Position numbers and translations under genes: made by a program. From positions 1 to 42,447 of the forward strand of contig JAGOTD010000007.1 of the NCBI GenBank assembly GCA_018061945.1: a stretch of 42,447 bases of DNA. The letters run 5' to 3'. This stretch comes from Candidatus Peribacteraceae bacterium. GTDB lineage: Bacteria; Patescibacteriota; Gracilibacteria; Peribacterales; Peribacteraceae. A model generated the notes under the pieces. That model was not told where the DNA came from and did no database searches. It was given only the letters and a program-made list of their open reading frames with translations. Positions 7,593-14,808 of this stretch are shown here, one piece after another. Each line of letters begins with the position of its first letter. Positions within the stretch are counted from its first letter, which is position 1.

Positions 7593-8852
7593 ATGTATAC
7601 CGTCTCTCGACTTCCCTCCGGTCTTCCGATTCTCACAGCGCCAACTGCCGGAACCGCTGCTATTACTGTTTTGGTGTTTGCCGGTGCAGGATCGCGCTAC
7701 GAGGTACAGGCCGACCGTGGTATCAGCCACTTCTTAGAACACATGTTTTTTAAAGGTGGCAACAAGTACAAGTCGGCAGCCGATGTGAGTACGGCAATTG
7801 ATTCTGTCGGCGGCGATTTCAACGCGTTTACGGGTAAGGAATATGCCGGCTACTACGTAAAAGTATCAGCCGAAAAAGTGGAACTGGCTTGCGACGTGCT
7901 TTCCGACATGCTGTGCAACGCACGCTTTCCGCAGGAGGAAATAGAGAAAGAGCGTGGCGTCATTATCGAAGAATATCGCATGTATCAAGACACGCCCATG
8001 TATCAGGCTGGTTGGGATTTTGAAACGCTCCTATTTGGAGATCAGCCACTGGGCTGGGATACAATTGGAACCGAGGAAGTCATCCGCTCGGTCAATCAAG
8101 CCGATTTCATAAAGCACAAAAACGACCTCTACACCGCCGATAACTTGGTTGTCACGTTCGCAGGAAATATTGATGAGAAGAAAGCAATGGAATTGTCCAC
8201 CAAGTACTTTGGCTCGATTGGCGGCAAGAAAGCCAAAAACTGGTCGCCTCTCCAGCCATCACCTGTAAAAAAAGTGAGTCTCACACAAAAGCAGACCGAG
8301 CAGGCGCATTTGGTTCTGGGTGTGCAAGGTGTGTCGTCGCAGGACAAAGATCATTTCGCACAGAAGCTACTCTCCATCATCCTCGGCGGATCCATGAGCT
8401 CACGCATGTTCCTCAATATTCGCGAAGCGCACGGACTCTGTTACTACATTTCGACCTCGACGGATAACTACATGGATACCGGCATTTTGAGCACGCGCGC
8501 CGGAGTGGATCAATCGCGCCTTCATGAAGCAATTTCGGCCATCCGCCATGAGTACGAAGAGGTAGCCGCCAAAGGTGTGACCGATACGGAACTGCGCAAA
8601 GCCAAAGATTATCTGAAAGGAAAAATTACCCTCTCGATGGAAGATTCCGAGGAACGCGCACATTATTTTGGCAAGCAGCAGCTGCTTTACCCACATGTGC
8701 GTGATTTGGCTGAGTATTTTCACGAAATCGAAAAGGTCGAAATCGGTGCGGTGAATGCCATGGCCAAGCGCCTGTTTACAACGGATGCACTGCGCCTGGT
8801 TGTGATCGGCAAAGAGAAAGATGAGAGCGAATTGCTCAAGCTGATCAGCTAG
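7593..8852 (+). CDS. M16-family zinc metallopeptidase (mitochondrial processing peptidase-like)
   Basis: A 419-aa protein with the inverted zinc motif HFLEH at residues 46-50 (H-x-x-E-H) and the third ligand in RGVIIEEYRMYQD (Glu126/127). It has the second M16 lobe from about residue 180, including the conserved RAHGLCYYISTSTDNYMDTG-type segment at about residues 275-300. Single-chain bacterial M16 enzymes of this length act as dimers on peptides and misfolded fragments. There is no signal peptide, so it is probably cytoplasmic. A possible promoter (TTGTTC, 16 nt, TATAAA at about 7502) lies about 85 nt upstream. The interval holds a CAATATAACAATTCAACAATC-like repeat that recurs at 12570-12600. 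Confidence 0.95.
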   Translation: MYTVSRLPSGLPILTAPTAGTAAITVLVFAGAGSRYEVQADRGISHFLEHMFFKGGNKYKSAADVSTAIDSVGGDFNAFTGKEYAGYYVKVSAEKVELACDVLSDMLCNARFPQEEIEKERGVIIEEYRMYQDTPMYQAGWDFETLLFGDQPLGWDTIGTEEVIRSVNQADFIKHKNDLYTADNLVVTFAGNIDEKKAMELSTKYFGSIGGKKAKNWSPLQPSPVKKVSLTQKQTEQAHLVLGVQGVSSQDKDHFAQKLLSIILGGSMSSRMFLNIREAHGLCYYISTSTDNYMDTGILSTRAGVDQSRLHEAISAIRHEYEEVAAKGVTDTELRKAKDYLKGKITLSMEDSEERAHYFGKQQLLYPHVRDLAEYFHEIEKVEIGAVNAMAKRLFTTDALRLVVIGKEKDESELLKLIS

Positions 8853-8854
8853 CA

Positions 8855-8893
8855 ATGGGTAATGCAAAATGTACAATTGACAATGTACAATGA
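8855..8893 (+). repeat. AATGTACAATTGACAATGTACAATG-type intergenic repeat
   Basis: Tandem-like AATGTACAAT and AATGTACAATG units follow the M16 stop codon. The unit also creates a TTGACA hexamer at 8877-8882, which may be used by the next small ORF (with TATCAT at 8898-8903, spacing 15). Confidence 0.55.
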
Positions 8894-8914
8894 GTTTTAT
8901 CATCCCCAGCTTTT

Positions 8915-9085
8915 ATGAAAGTAAAATTTGCAAAAAGTCATCCAGCTCACCAAGAACGCGTATATTCTGCGACGCAATTAAGAAAATTGGATCAATTAGC
9001 GATAGATGCAAAAAAAGGAAAAGATATGTTCGGACCATTCGATTCAGTTGATGATATGTTTCATCACATCAAAAAGCAGAAATAA
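8915..9085 (+). CDS. Small antitoxin-like protein, no toxin partner visible
   Basis: A 56-aa ORF, MKVKFAKSHPAHQERVYSAT, then QLRKLDQLAIDAKKGKDMFG and PFDSVDDMFHHIKKQK. The pattern of a short helix, a KKGK turn and a GPFxSVDDMF-type tail resembles RelB-like antitoxins seen next to RelE/ParE-type toxins; this is resemblance by eye only. No toxin ORF lies on either side (M16 protease before, ndk after). It could be an orphan antitoxin or something else. The start context, CCCCAGCTTTT before ATG, closely matches that of rpmB, which supports the chosen start and real expression. Confidence 0.55.
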   Translation: MKVKFAKSHPAHQERVYSATQLRKLDQLAIDAKKGKDMFGPFDSVDDMFHHIKKQK

Positions 9086-9183
9086 CGGTCACGAGTAATT
9101 CTGTTCATATTAACAATCACAAAATTGTATTGATTCAGTCATATATTCAGCATTCATTATTTGCAGCTGCAGCCATTTTCGGG

Positions 9184-9217
9184 TATAAATAGCGCACTTC
9201 GTAACGTATTTACGTTA
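9184..9217 (+). promoter_or_regulatory. ndk promoter region with a 7-bp inverted repeat
   Basis: TATAAA at 9184-9189 is a likely -10, with TTGCAG about 17 nt upstream. Just downstream TAACGTA (9202-9208) and TACGTTA (9211-9217) form a perfect inverted repeat with a 2-nt gap. It could be an operator or a short leader hairpin. The ATG follows at 9235 after a pyrimidine-rich leader (CTACCTCATTTTT). Confidence 0.5.
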
Positions 9218-9234
9218 TTTTCTACCTCATTTTT

Positions 9235-9654
9235 ATGCAACGCACGCTTATTCTCCTTAAGCCAGACGCCGTTAAAAGCCGTTTCTGCGGCAAAGTCATT
9301 TCCCGCTTCGAGGAAGCCGGTTTCACGATCCGCGGTTGCAAAATGATCCAGCTGACACCAAACGTTCTCAAGGAACATTACTCGCACGTTGCCGATAAGC
9401 CATTCTACCCAGACATCGAAACGTTCATGTCCTCGCTTCCAGTCATTGCCATGGTCATCGAAGGCGACGACATCATCAACAAAGTCCGCGATATGCTCGG
9501 TGTGACCGACAGCAAGAAAGCAGCACCTGGCACACTGCGCGCAGAGTTCGGCACAGACGTGATGGTCAACGTCGCTCATGCATCGGATAGTCTGGAAACT
9601 GCCGAGAAAGAAGTAAAGCGCTTCTTCTCCGACAGCGAAATCTATAGCTACTAA
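9235..9654 (+). CDS. ndk: Nucleoside diphosphate kinase
   Basis: A 139-aa protein of normal family length. It begins MQRTLILLKPDAVKSRFCGK with the ATP-binding Lys9 (LLKPDAV). The active-site phospho-His is His115 in VNVAHASDSLETAEKE, where the usual NxxHGSD has Ala in place of Gly. The family motif for the nucleotide pocket, GTLRAEFG, is at residues 99-106. It balances NTP and dNTP pools by phosphoryl transfer through the histidine. It is monocistronic: own promoter region and a strong terminator directly downstream. Confidence 0.97.
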   Translation: MQRTLILLKPDAVKSRFCGKVISRFEEAGFTIRGCKMIQLTPNVLKEHYSHVADKPFYPDIETFMSSLPVIAMVIEGDDIINKVRDMLGVTDSKKAAPGTLRAEFGTDVMVNVAHASDSLETAEKEVKRFFSDSEIYSY

Positions 9655-9676
9655 TTTTCCTTCTGATACAAATCTG

Positions 9677-9700
9677 AGCACCCAACGTGGGTGCTTTTTT
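9677..9700 (+). terminator. Rho-independent terminator of ndk
   Basis: AGCACCC (9677-9683) pairs with GGGTGCT (9689-9695) and is followed by a run of six T. It is placed 22 nt after the ndk stop. Confidence 0.92.
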
Positions 9701-9723
9701 CATTGTTATAATTAGCAACTTCA

Positions 9724-9766
9724 TGAAAAAAAGCACGCCGCGGGCGCGAACGCCCGCTCTGGTTGT
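9724..9766. repeat. GCCGCGG...CCCGCTC hairpin repeat
   Basis: CGCCGCGGGCGCGAACGCCCGCTC forms a GC-rich hairpin (GCGGGCG/CGCCCGC). The same layout, CGCCGCGG-loop-CCGCTCC, recurs at about 3620, 15995 and 37300, so it is a dispersed REP-like family. Confidence 0.65.
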
Positions 9767-9866
9767 AGATATATTGATTGTAAGAGAAGATAAAAAAAAC
9801 AAATCCTAGCCGATGATTCGAGCAAAAACGGCTCTCCTAAAAGCTAATCAGCTAAGAAGCTACAAC

Positions 9867-11159
9867 CTACTCCTCCCGAATCCCCGCATCCAAACTGGTA
9901 CCAGATGATGTCATCGGCTTGCCGCCGGTAATATCTTTGCCACTGACCAGCCACGCAACTGCGACGTCGAGCTGCGGGTCTTTCTTGGCTTTTGCTTCCT
10001 CGACTGTACGATCGATCACGATATCGGGTGTGACGCCTTTCTTACTCAAATCATGCCCACTTGGCGTAAGCCAGCGCGCGATGGTCATGCGGAGTGTCGA
10101 ACCGCCTGGCAAATCAACCAGCTGCTGCACTGTTCCTTTACCGTAGCTTTGGGTGCCAACGATTTTGGCGCGGTGAAGATCTTGCAATGCGCCAGCCGTA
10201 ATTTCGGATGCACTCGCCGACCCGCTGTTGATGAGCACGACAAGCGGCAGGTTCGCTGCGATGGCATTTCCCGATACAAAATGCTCTTCCGGCCGCTCGC
10301 CACGCTGTTCGACTGTTACCACTTTGCCCTCTTTCAGGAACATCGAAACGAGTTCGACCGCACCTTCTAGTAGTCCGCCACCATTGAAACGCAAGTCGAG
10401 CACCAAGCCTTTTACTTTTTTCTGATCCACGTCCCGAAGGGCTTTTGTCAGCTCCGACGTCGACGCATCGCCAAATTGATTGAGAGCGATGTACGCAACC
10501 GAACCTGTCTGCGAAGTCACCGTTTTCGTTTCGACACTCGGCACATGAATAGCGTCACGAATAATAGTGATAGACAGAATTTTGGTTTCTTTTTCACGTA
10601 AAATTCCAAGCGTCACTTTTGTTCCCTGTTTGCCGCGCACACGCGACACAATATCATCAAGCCTGTCGCCGGTGACATCCTTGCCGTCCACTTTCACAAT
10701 GACATCATTTGGCAGTAATCCCGCCTTTTCCGCCGGCGAACTTTTGAGCGGTGCCACAATAACGACGTAGCCGTTTTTTTCTTCCAACTGCGCGCCGATT
10801 CCCTCCAGATTTCCTTCCATCAGATCCGAAAATGCCTTGGCGTCTTTAGGTGTCATAAAAACGGTGTACGGATCGCCAATCGCTTCGACGAGCCCACTCA
10901 CTGCACCGTAGACCATCGGACGGATTTGCAATTTGGATGGATCGATGTAGCGCTGCTGCAAAACATTCCACACACTCCAGATGAGGGAAATATCCACTTC
11001 TTTCTCCGGATTACTAATGACCGTCTGGCCGCTGCCACTTTCATGAAACGCATTGAAAAGCGTATGTTGCTGCGTCACATATCGAACGCCCAGCTGCCAG
11101 CCAATAAGAAGTGTGAGAAGCGGTAAGGCAATGACAGTCCAAATTTTGGTCGGGCGCAT
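9867..11159 (-). CDS. S41-family C-terminal processing peptidase with PDZ domain
   Basis: A 430-aa protein. Residues 5-24 are an N-terminal membrane anchor (IWTVIALPLLTLLIGWQLGV), so the body is extracytoplasmic. A PDZ domain spans about residues 115-200 (GIGAQLEE, SPAEKAGLLPNDVIVKVDG). The protease core follows with GLVLDLRFNGGGLL, Ser316 in NSGSASASEI and Lys341 in TQSYGKGTV, spaced 25 residues apart as in CtpA/CtpB. It cleaves exported proteins near their C-termini. The open frame continues upstream to 11741, but that part is the antisense of the HesB-fusion gene; the membrane anchor and family length set the start at 11159. It is divergent from that gene. Confidence 0.95.
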   Translation of the reverse strand: MRPTKIWTVIALPLLTLLIGWQLGVRYVTQQHTLFNAFHESGSGQTVISNPEKEVDISLIWSVWNVLQQRYIDPSKLQIRPMVYGAVSGLVEAIGDPYTVFMTPKDAKAFSDLMEGNLEGIGAQLEEKNGYVVIVAPLKSSPAEKAGLLPNDVIVKVDGKDVTGDRLDDIVSRVRGKQGTKVTLGILREKETKILSITIIRDAIHVPSVETKTVTSQTGSVAYIALNQFGDASTSELTKALRDVDQKKVKGLVLDLRFNGGGLLEGAVELVSMFLKEGKVVTVEQRGERPEEHFVSGNAIAANLPLVVLINSGSASASEITAGALQDLHRAKIVGTQSYGKGTVQQLVDLPGGSTLRMTIARWLTPSGHDLSKKGVTPDIVIDRTVEEAKAKKDPQLDVAVAWLVSGKDITGGKPMTSSGTSLDAGIREE

Positions 11160-11207
11160 GAGAGAAAATGAGAAGCAAAAATGATGTGCAATGTGAGCTA
11201 CAAGCCG

Positions 11208-11213
11208 TATACT
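11208..11213 (+). promoter_or_regulatory. -10 element TATACT, leaderless start of the DUF1858-HesB gene
   Basis: TATACT ends exactly 6 nt before the ATG at 11220. This is the same TATACT-N6-ATG arrangement as at 11963, 17277 and 22054. Confidence 0.7.
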
Positions 11214-11219
11214 TGCATC

Positions 11220-11846
11220 ATGCCAGTTCGCAGACCTCCCGTCCAAACAAACAAGCGTAAAATGATGGCCGCCAAGAAAGCGTCTGCCGCAAACACAAAA
11301 ACTGTGCCCGCCCGCGTGCATGCCGGTATGACTGTGTCCGAAATTATCAGTCTGTACCCGCAGGTGAAAGATATTCTTGCCGAGTATGGCCTGCACTGTT
11401 TTGGCTGCGCGTTCAATGCACTCGAAACGCTGGAAGAAGGCTGCAAAGGTCACGGGTTTGATGACAGTGATATTGAAAATCTGGTCACGGATGTAAACGA
11501 TGCTATCGCTGCTCTTCCGCCACGCGAGCAAATCCTCACACTTACCGAAGCGGCGGCCAAAGCCATTGGCGACATTGCCAAAACCGAGAACAGACTTGGC
11601 CAGGGACTTGCCGTTATATCGGAAGGAAACGGTGGATTCTGCATGGAATTTCGCGAAACAAAACTGGCAGACGAGCGCACATTTTCGAACGCTGCAGTCC
11701 CAGAAGTCTGCATCTACGCATCCGAAATGACACTCTCGCACATCGGCGGATCAACCATCGATTTCCGCGATGGACGATTCAAACTGGATTTGGAAGCAGC
11801 GGCAACAAGCGGCTGTGCGTGTGGAGGGAGTTGCTCCTGTACATAA
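11220..11846 (+). CDS. DUF1858 plus HesB/IscA-like fusion protein
   Basis: A 208-aa protein with two modules. Residues 36-97 are a DUF1858/ScdA-N-like domain (MTVSEIISLYPQVKDILAEY, then the CFGC pair at 60-63). Residues 106-208 look like an A-type Fe-S carrier: LTLTEAAAKAIGDIA, a GGFCMEF segment at 138-144 where A-type carriers have their first Cys, and a Cys-rich tail with the core CACGGSCSC (Cys199, 201, 205, 207). A-type carriers accept Fe-S clusters from SUF and deliver them to apoproteins; DUF1858 occurs with Fe-S/NO-related proteins. The SufB, SufC and SufD genes elsewhere in the window fit this role. The start at 11220 is chosen from TATACT-N6-ATG; 11262/11265 are alternatives. Confidence 0.75.
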   Translation: MPVRRPPVQTNKRKMMAAKKASAANTKTVPARVHAGMTVSEIISLYPQVKDILAEYGLHCFGCAFNALETLEEGCKGHGFDDSDIENLVTDVNDAIAALPPREQILTLTEAAAKAIGDIAKTENRLGQGLAVISEGNGGFCMEFRETKLADERTFSNAAVPEVCIYASEMTLSHIGGSTIDFRDGRFKLDLEAAATSGCACGGSCSCT

Positions 11847-11849
11847 GAA

Positions 11850-11928
11850 TGACGAATCACGAATTTCGAAGTACGAGTATTTTGATGATTCATAATTCGT
11901 GATTCGTACTTCGTAATTCGTCTCAGAT
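11850..11928. repeat. Inverted doublet of the TAATTCGT repeat family
   Basis: GACGAATCACGAATTTCGAA on the left arm is matched in inverse by TTCGTACTTCGTAATTCGTC on the right arm, with a short T-rich centre. The doublet directly follows the HesB-fusion stop codon and may terminate transcription as a long imperfect hairpin. Confidence 0.8.
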
Positions 11929-11962
11929 GCAATAGCCACTACCACCACCGATCGCCCCTCGC

Positions 11963-11968
11963 TATACT
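11963..11968 (+). promoter_or_regulatory. -10 element TATACT, leaderless start of the RNase HI gene
   Basis: TATACT is followed by TCTTCC (6 nt) and then the ATG at 11975. Confidence 0.7.
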
Positions 11969-11974
11969 TCTTCC

Positions 11975-12520
11975 ATGCGCCTTCCAGTCGCCCTCGAAAA
12001 AAAACTTGCCGCCATCTTTCCAACCGCGCGTCAGCGTGAACAGTTTGTGATCGATGTCATCAGCAAAGCACTGGAAAATCCGCCCGAACCAAGCCGCGAA
12101 ATGCAGCCGACAAGTATCGGCGGAAGCCTGCATTTGTTTACCGACGGTGGCTCACGCGGCAATCCGGGACAGGCGGCAGTCGGCTGCGTACTACTGGAAC
12201 CCGATGGCACGGTGCTCAAAGAATTTTGCGAAACAATCGGCATCCAAACGAACAACATTGCGGAGTACAAAGCACTGATTGCAGGACTTAAAATGGCGCA
12301 AGAATTTCAGCCGAATCACCTTATTTGTCATCTGGATTCGGAACTCGTGGTCAAGCAAGTGAATGGTGAATACAGAGTTAAAATGGTCACGTTCCAGCCA
12401 CTCATCGACGAGATCAATCGCCTCAAAAATCAATTCAAAAGCGTGCAGGTAGTGTACGTCCCACGCGCACAAAATTCGCGGGCCGATGCGCTGGTCAATA
12501 AGGCGCTGGATGGGAGGTAG
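11975..12520 (+). CDS. Ribonuclease HI family protein
   Basis: A 181-aa protein. Residues 52-181 form an RNase H fold with the four acidic catalytic residues visible: Asp57 (LFTDGGSRGNPG), Glu97 (NNIAEYKALIAGL), Asp121 (HLDSELVVKQVNGEY) and Asp171 (NSRADALVNKAL). This is the short bacterial/archaeal-type RNase HI (like the Bacillus YpdQ/Halobacterium type) without the basic protrusion of the E. coli enzyme. It removes RNA from RNA-DNA hybrids. Residues 1-45 are an additional N-terminal helical segment of unknown use. Start fixed by TATACT-N6-ATG. Confidence 0.92.
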   Translation: MRLPVALEKKLAAIFPTARQREQFVIDVISKALENPPEPSREMQPTSIGGSLHLFTDGGSRGNPGQAAVGCVLLEPDGTVLKEFCETIGIQTNNIAEYKALIAGLKMAQEFQPNHLICHLDSELVVKQVNGEYRVKMVTFQPLIDEINRLKNQFKSVQVVYVPRAQNSRADALVNKALDGR

Positions 12521-12544
12521 TAAGGCGAGTTGATGGTTTTTGGT

Positions 12545-12700
12545 TTGTAGTTTTTTTGTTTTGGTAAAATTGCTAGATTGTTAGATTGCTCTATTGTTAT
12601 TACATTTTTCTTGGGAGTTGGAAGTTGGATATTGGTAGTTCTTTTCCCCTGGTTCGTCTGCATCCTCTGTTTCTTCTGGTTCTTCTTTCCAATCCCTATC
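12545..12700 (+). repeat. Cluster of intergenic repeat fragments before the VanW gene
   Basis: Three families are packed here. GCTAGATTGTTAGATTGCTC is the CAATATAACAATTC-type family, also at 7525-7553. TTGGGAGTTGGAAGTTGG is the family found as an inverted doublet at 41432-41489. TCCTCTGTTTCTTCTGGTTC (about 12663-12682) is the 9-nt-period family. The open frame running through them from 12586 is not considered coding before 12724. Confidence 0.65.
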
Positions 12701-12723
12701 TTCTCAGTACAATCTGCTCACAC

Positions 12724-14052
12724 ATGTTTTCTTTTCGGATCAATTATCGAATTGCATACCTGTGCCAATCAATTGCAATTGGCGCTATTGCATCAGTCAT
12801 GCACGTATCCACTACACACGCTGCGCCGACAACAATCACCTATACTCATCGACATCATATTTTTACGGTGAGCGTCGTGTCGCATCCTGAGTGGAAAAGT
12901 AACCGCAAAGAGTGGTTGTACCGAGGCCAGAAAGCTGTGCCACCCGCAGAACTTTTGAGCTGTGGGCCAGACGAAGTACTGCCAGATGGATGGACTGTAG
13001 AGACAATATCCGACTGGAATACCGATGCCATCGCACTCACACTCCAAGCACTTGTTGCCGATAAATTTGATCGCGCAGCTGGGGAAGTCACTATTAGTCG
13101 TAACAGCTCTGGCTCCGTTATATTCGATGGCTTCGGCTTACCTGGCCAAACAATCGAGCTCGCAAAAGCCGCAGCTCTCACGCGTACGGCCTTGCAGAAC
13201 AACATCGGTACCGTTGTCTTGCCTGTTATCATCACCCAGCCGAAAATAACAGTGACCGATCCTGCACTTACAGACATGGGCATTACCGAAGTAGTGACCG
13301 TCGGTGAATCCGCTTTTGTTGGATCGCCTAAAAATCGTCAGCATAATATCGGTGTGGGCATCAAAAAATTTAACGGTCATCTGATTCCCAAAGGATCCAT
13401 TTTTTCCTTTAACAAAGTACTCGGCCCGGTCAACGGTCAGACCGGCTACTTGAAAGAACTGGTGATTCAGGGCGAAAAGACCGTCCCCGATTTTGGCGGC
13501 GGATTGTGCCAAGTGAGTTCTACTGCCTACCGCGGCGCGTGGGAATACGGGCTGCCGATGGAGCAACGCAAGAACCATAGCTACGCTGTCAGCTACTACG
13601 GACCGGTAGGCACCGACGCCACCATTTATCCACCCAATGTGGATTTGAAATTTACCAACAACACACCCGGCGCACTGCTCATTCAAGCTTTTGTGACGGA
13701 AGATCTGAAAGCCTATTTTGTGTACTACGGCACACACGACGACAGAAAAACCGAAGTATTCGGCCCCTATATTTTTGACTACCGACCCGCACCAAGAGCC
13801 GAGCTGACTATCTACTCCACCGATAAACCGGTCGGCTCCAAAACACGTGTGAGCGAGCGTCACGACGGCATGAAGGTCAACTGGTACCGCGCACTGCACA
13901 TGCCTGGACAACCTGAAAAAATTGAACGCGTCTTCTCCAGTTACGATGACCGTCAGCTGACGTACGAAGTAGGCGTCGAGCCGGACTCTCTGCCCACTGC
14001 CACCGGCGGGCTTTTAAGCCCCGCACCCATTTCGGCCACAAGTAGAAACTGA
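12724..14052 (+). CDS. VanW-family secreted protein
   Basis: A 442-aa protein. The first about 33 residues (MFSFRINYRIAYLCQSIAIG, then a hydrophobic run ending THA|AP) look like a signal peptide. The VanW domain is in the middle, with NRQHNIGVGIKKFNGHLIP, SFNKVLGPVNGQTGY, and the hallmark DFGGGLCQVSSTAYRGAW, followed by the PNVDLKFTNNTPGALLIQA segment. A C-terminal extension of about 100 residues follows. The VanW domain is linked to peptidoglycan-associated functions but its activity is unknown. ATG 12724 is preferred over 12586, because it gives the signal peptide and follows TACAAT by 10 nt. The last 100 nt overlap recO on the other strand. Confidence 0.88.
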   Translation: MFSFRINYRIAYLCQSIAIGAIASVMHVSTTHAAPTTITYTHRHHIFTVSVVSHPEWKSNRKEWLYRGQKAVPPAELLSCGPDEVLPDGWTVETISDWNTDAIALTLQALVADKFDRAAGEVTISRNSSGSVIFDGFGLPGQTIELAKAAALTRTALQNNIGTVVLPVIITQPKITVTDPALTDMGITEVVTVGESAFVGSPKNRQHNIGVGIKKFNGHLIPKGSIFSFNKVLGPVNGQTGYLKELVIQGEKTVPDFGGGLCQVSSTAYRGAWEYGLPMEQRKNHSYAVSYYGPVGTDATIYPPNVDLKFTNNTPGALLIQAFVTEDLKAYFVYYGTHDDRKTEVFGPYIFDYRPAPRAELTIYSTDKPVGSKTRVSERHDGMKVNWYRALHMPGQPEKIERVFSSYDDRQLTYEVGVEPDSLPTATGGLLSPAPISATSRN

Positions 14053-14714
14053 ACGAACGCTTGGAGACGATCAGCCATAGCATCGGGCAAATCTGTAACA
14101 GTCGACAGCGAAACGGTGAGGCTGGATTGTAAAATGGGCAGAAGATCGGGGCCGATGAGTCGTCCCGACTTGTCTTCACTGGCTAGCACCAACCCGCCAC
14201 TATGAGTGCTGTACACAACTCTGTCATCCGGACCAAACGGCCGATGACTGACAGACGAATGCGTGAGTGACGGCAATGTTCCAAGCTGGAACAGCAGCTG
14301 CAAAATATAGAGTGGCAAAGCTGATTTCGCAGTTCCCGCAGCACACGCCCGCAAAAAATCCGCCGTCAGGGTATAGACTGTGGGCAGCGACTGCCCTTCG
14401 TGAATGAGGCGCAGAAGAATGTCGATCCCCTGCTGTACCGCGTTAAACGCCTGCAAATCAGCCGAACAATCGCTGCTACTTTCTATGCAGGTAGCCGAGG
14501 TAATGAGATACTCCGTCCCGCGCTGACGGATTTCGATGTCGCTGCGCTCGAGCGCAAGTAAGCTGCCACTGCGCCGGCTCGTCATACGTCGCACACCGTT
14601 TGCCCGCGCAGCCAGCCGACCGTGATCCTTGGTAAGCAGAATACAAAAACGATCCGCCTCGCCGATGTCGTAGGTTTTTAGAATGATGGCCTCATCGGTA
14701 ATCGTACGATTCAT
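13953..14714 (-). CDS. recO: DNA repair protein RecO
   Basis: A 253-aa protein with the RecO N-terminal OB-fold: DEAIILKTYDIGEADRFCIL, then LTKDHGRLAARANGVRRMTS and a SRRSGSLLALERSDIEIRQR-like stretch. A helical C-terminal half follows (about 80-253). The Cys cluster of zinc-binding RecO proteins is absent, as in some family members. RecO loads RecA on SSB-coated DNA with RecR and anneals strands. Its 3' end overlaps the convergent VanW gene by 100 nt. The start is preceded by a C-rich leader (CCCGCTCGCCA). Confidence 0.9.
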   Translation of the reverse strand: MNRTITDEAIILKTYDIGEADRFCILLTKDHGRLAARANGVRRMTSRRSGSLLALERSDIEIRQRGTEYLITSATCIESSSDCSADLQAFNAVQQGIDILLRLIHEGQSLPTVYTLTADFLRACAAGTAKSALPLYILQLLFQLGTLPSLTHSSVSHRPFGPDDRVVYSTHSGGLVLASEDKSGRLIGPDLLPILQSSLTVSLSTVTDLPDAMADRLQAFVQFLLVAEMGAGLKSPPVAVGRESGSTPTSYVS

Positions 14715-14735
14715 TGGCGAGCGGGAAGCGATAAG

Positions 14736-14808
14736 CTGTAAGCGGTAAGCCTGTTGAATAAGTATAAACGAACTTATCGCTTATCGCTTACGGCTAGCCG
14801 CTTTTTTA
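14736..14808. repeat. Inverted doublet of the AAGCGATAAGC repeat family
   Basis: GCGATAAGCTGTAAGCGGTA on the left is mirrored by CTTATCGCTTATCGCTTACG on the right around an AT-rich centre. It fills the gap between recO and ftsX. A single-arm relative is at about 6201-6221. Confidence 0.75.

Noticed and set aside
11160..11741. N-terminal extension of the S41 protease frame
   Set aside because: It is antisense to the DUF1858-HesB gene; a membrane anchor at residue 5 from ATG 11159 gives the normal protein start.
12586..12723. Upstream start of the VanW frame
   Set aside because: These codons translate two dispersed repeats; ATG 12724 gives a signal peptide and follows a -10 element.
13138..13911. 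257-codon minus-strand ORF
   Set aside because: Antisense shadow of the VanW-family gene, no family features.
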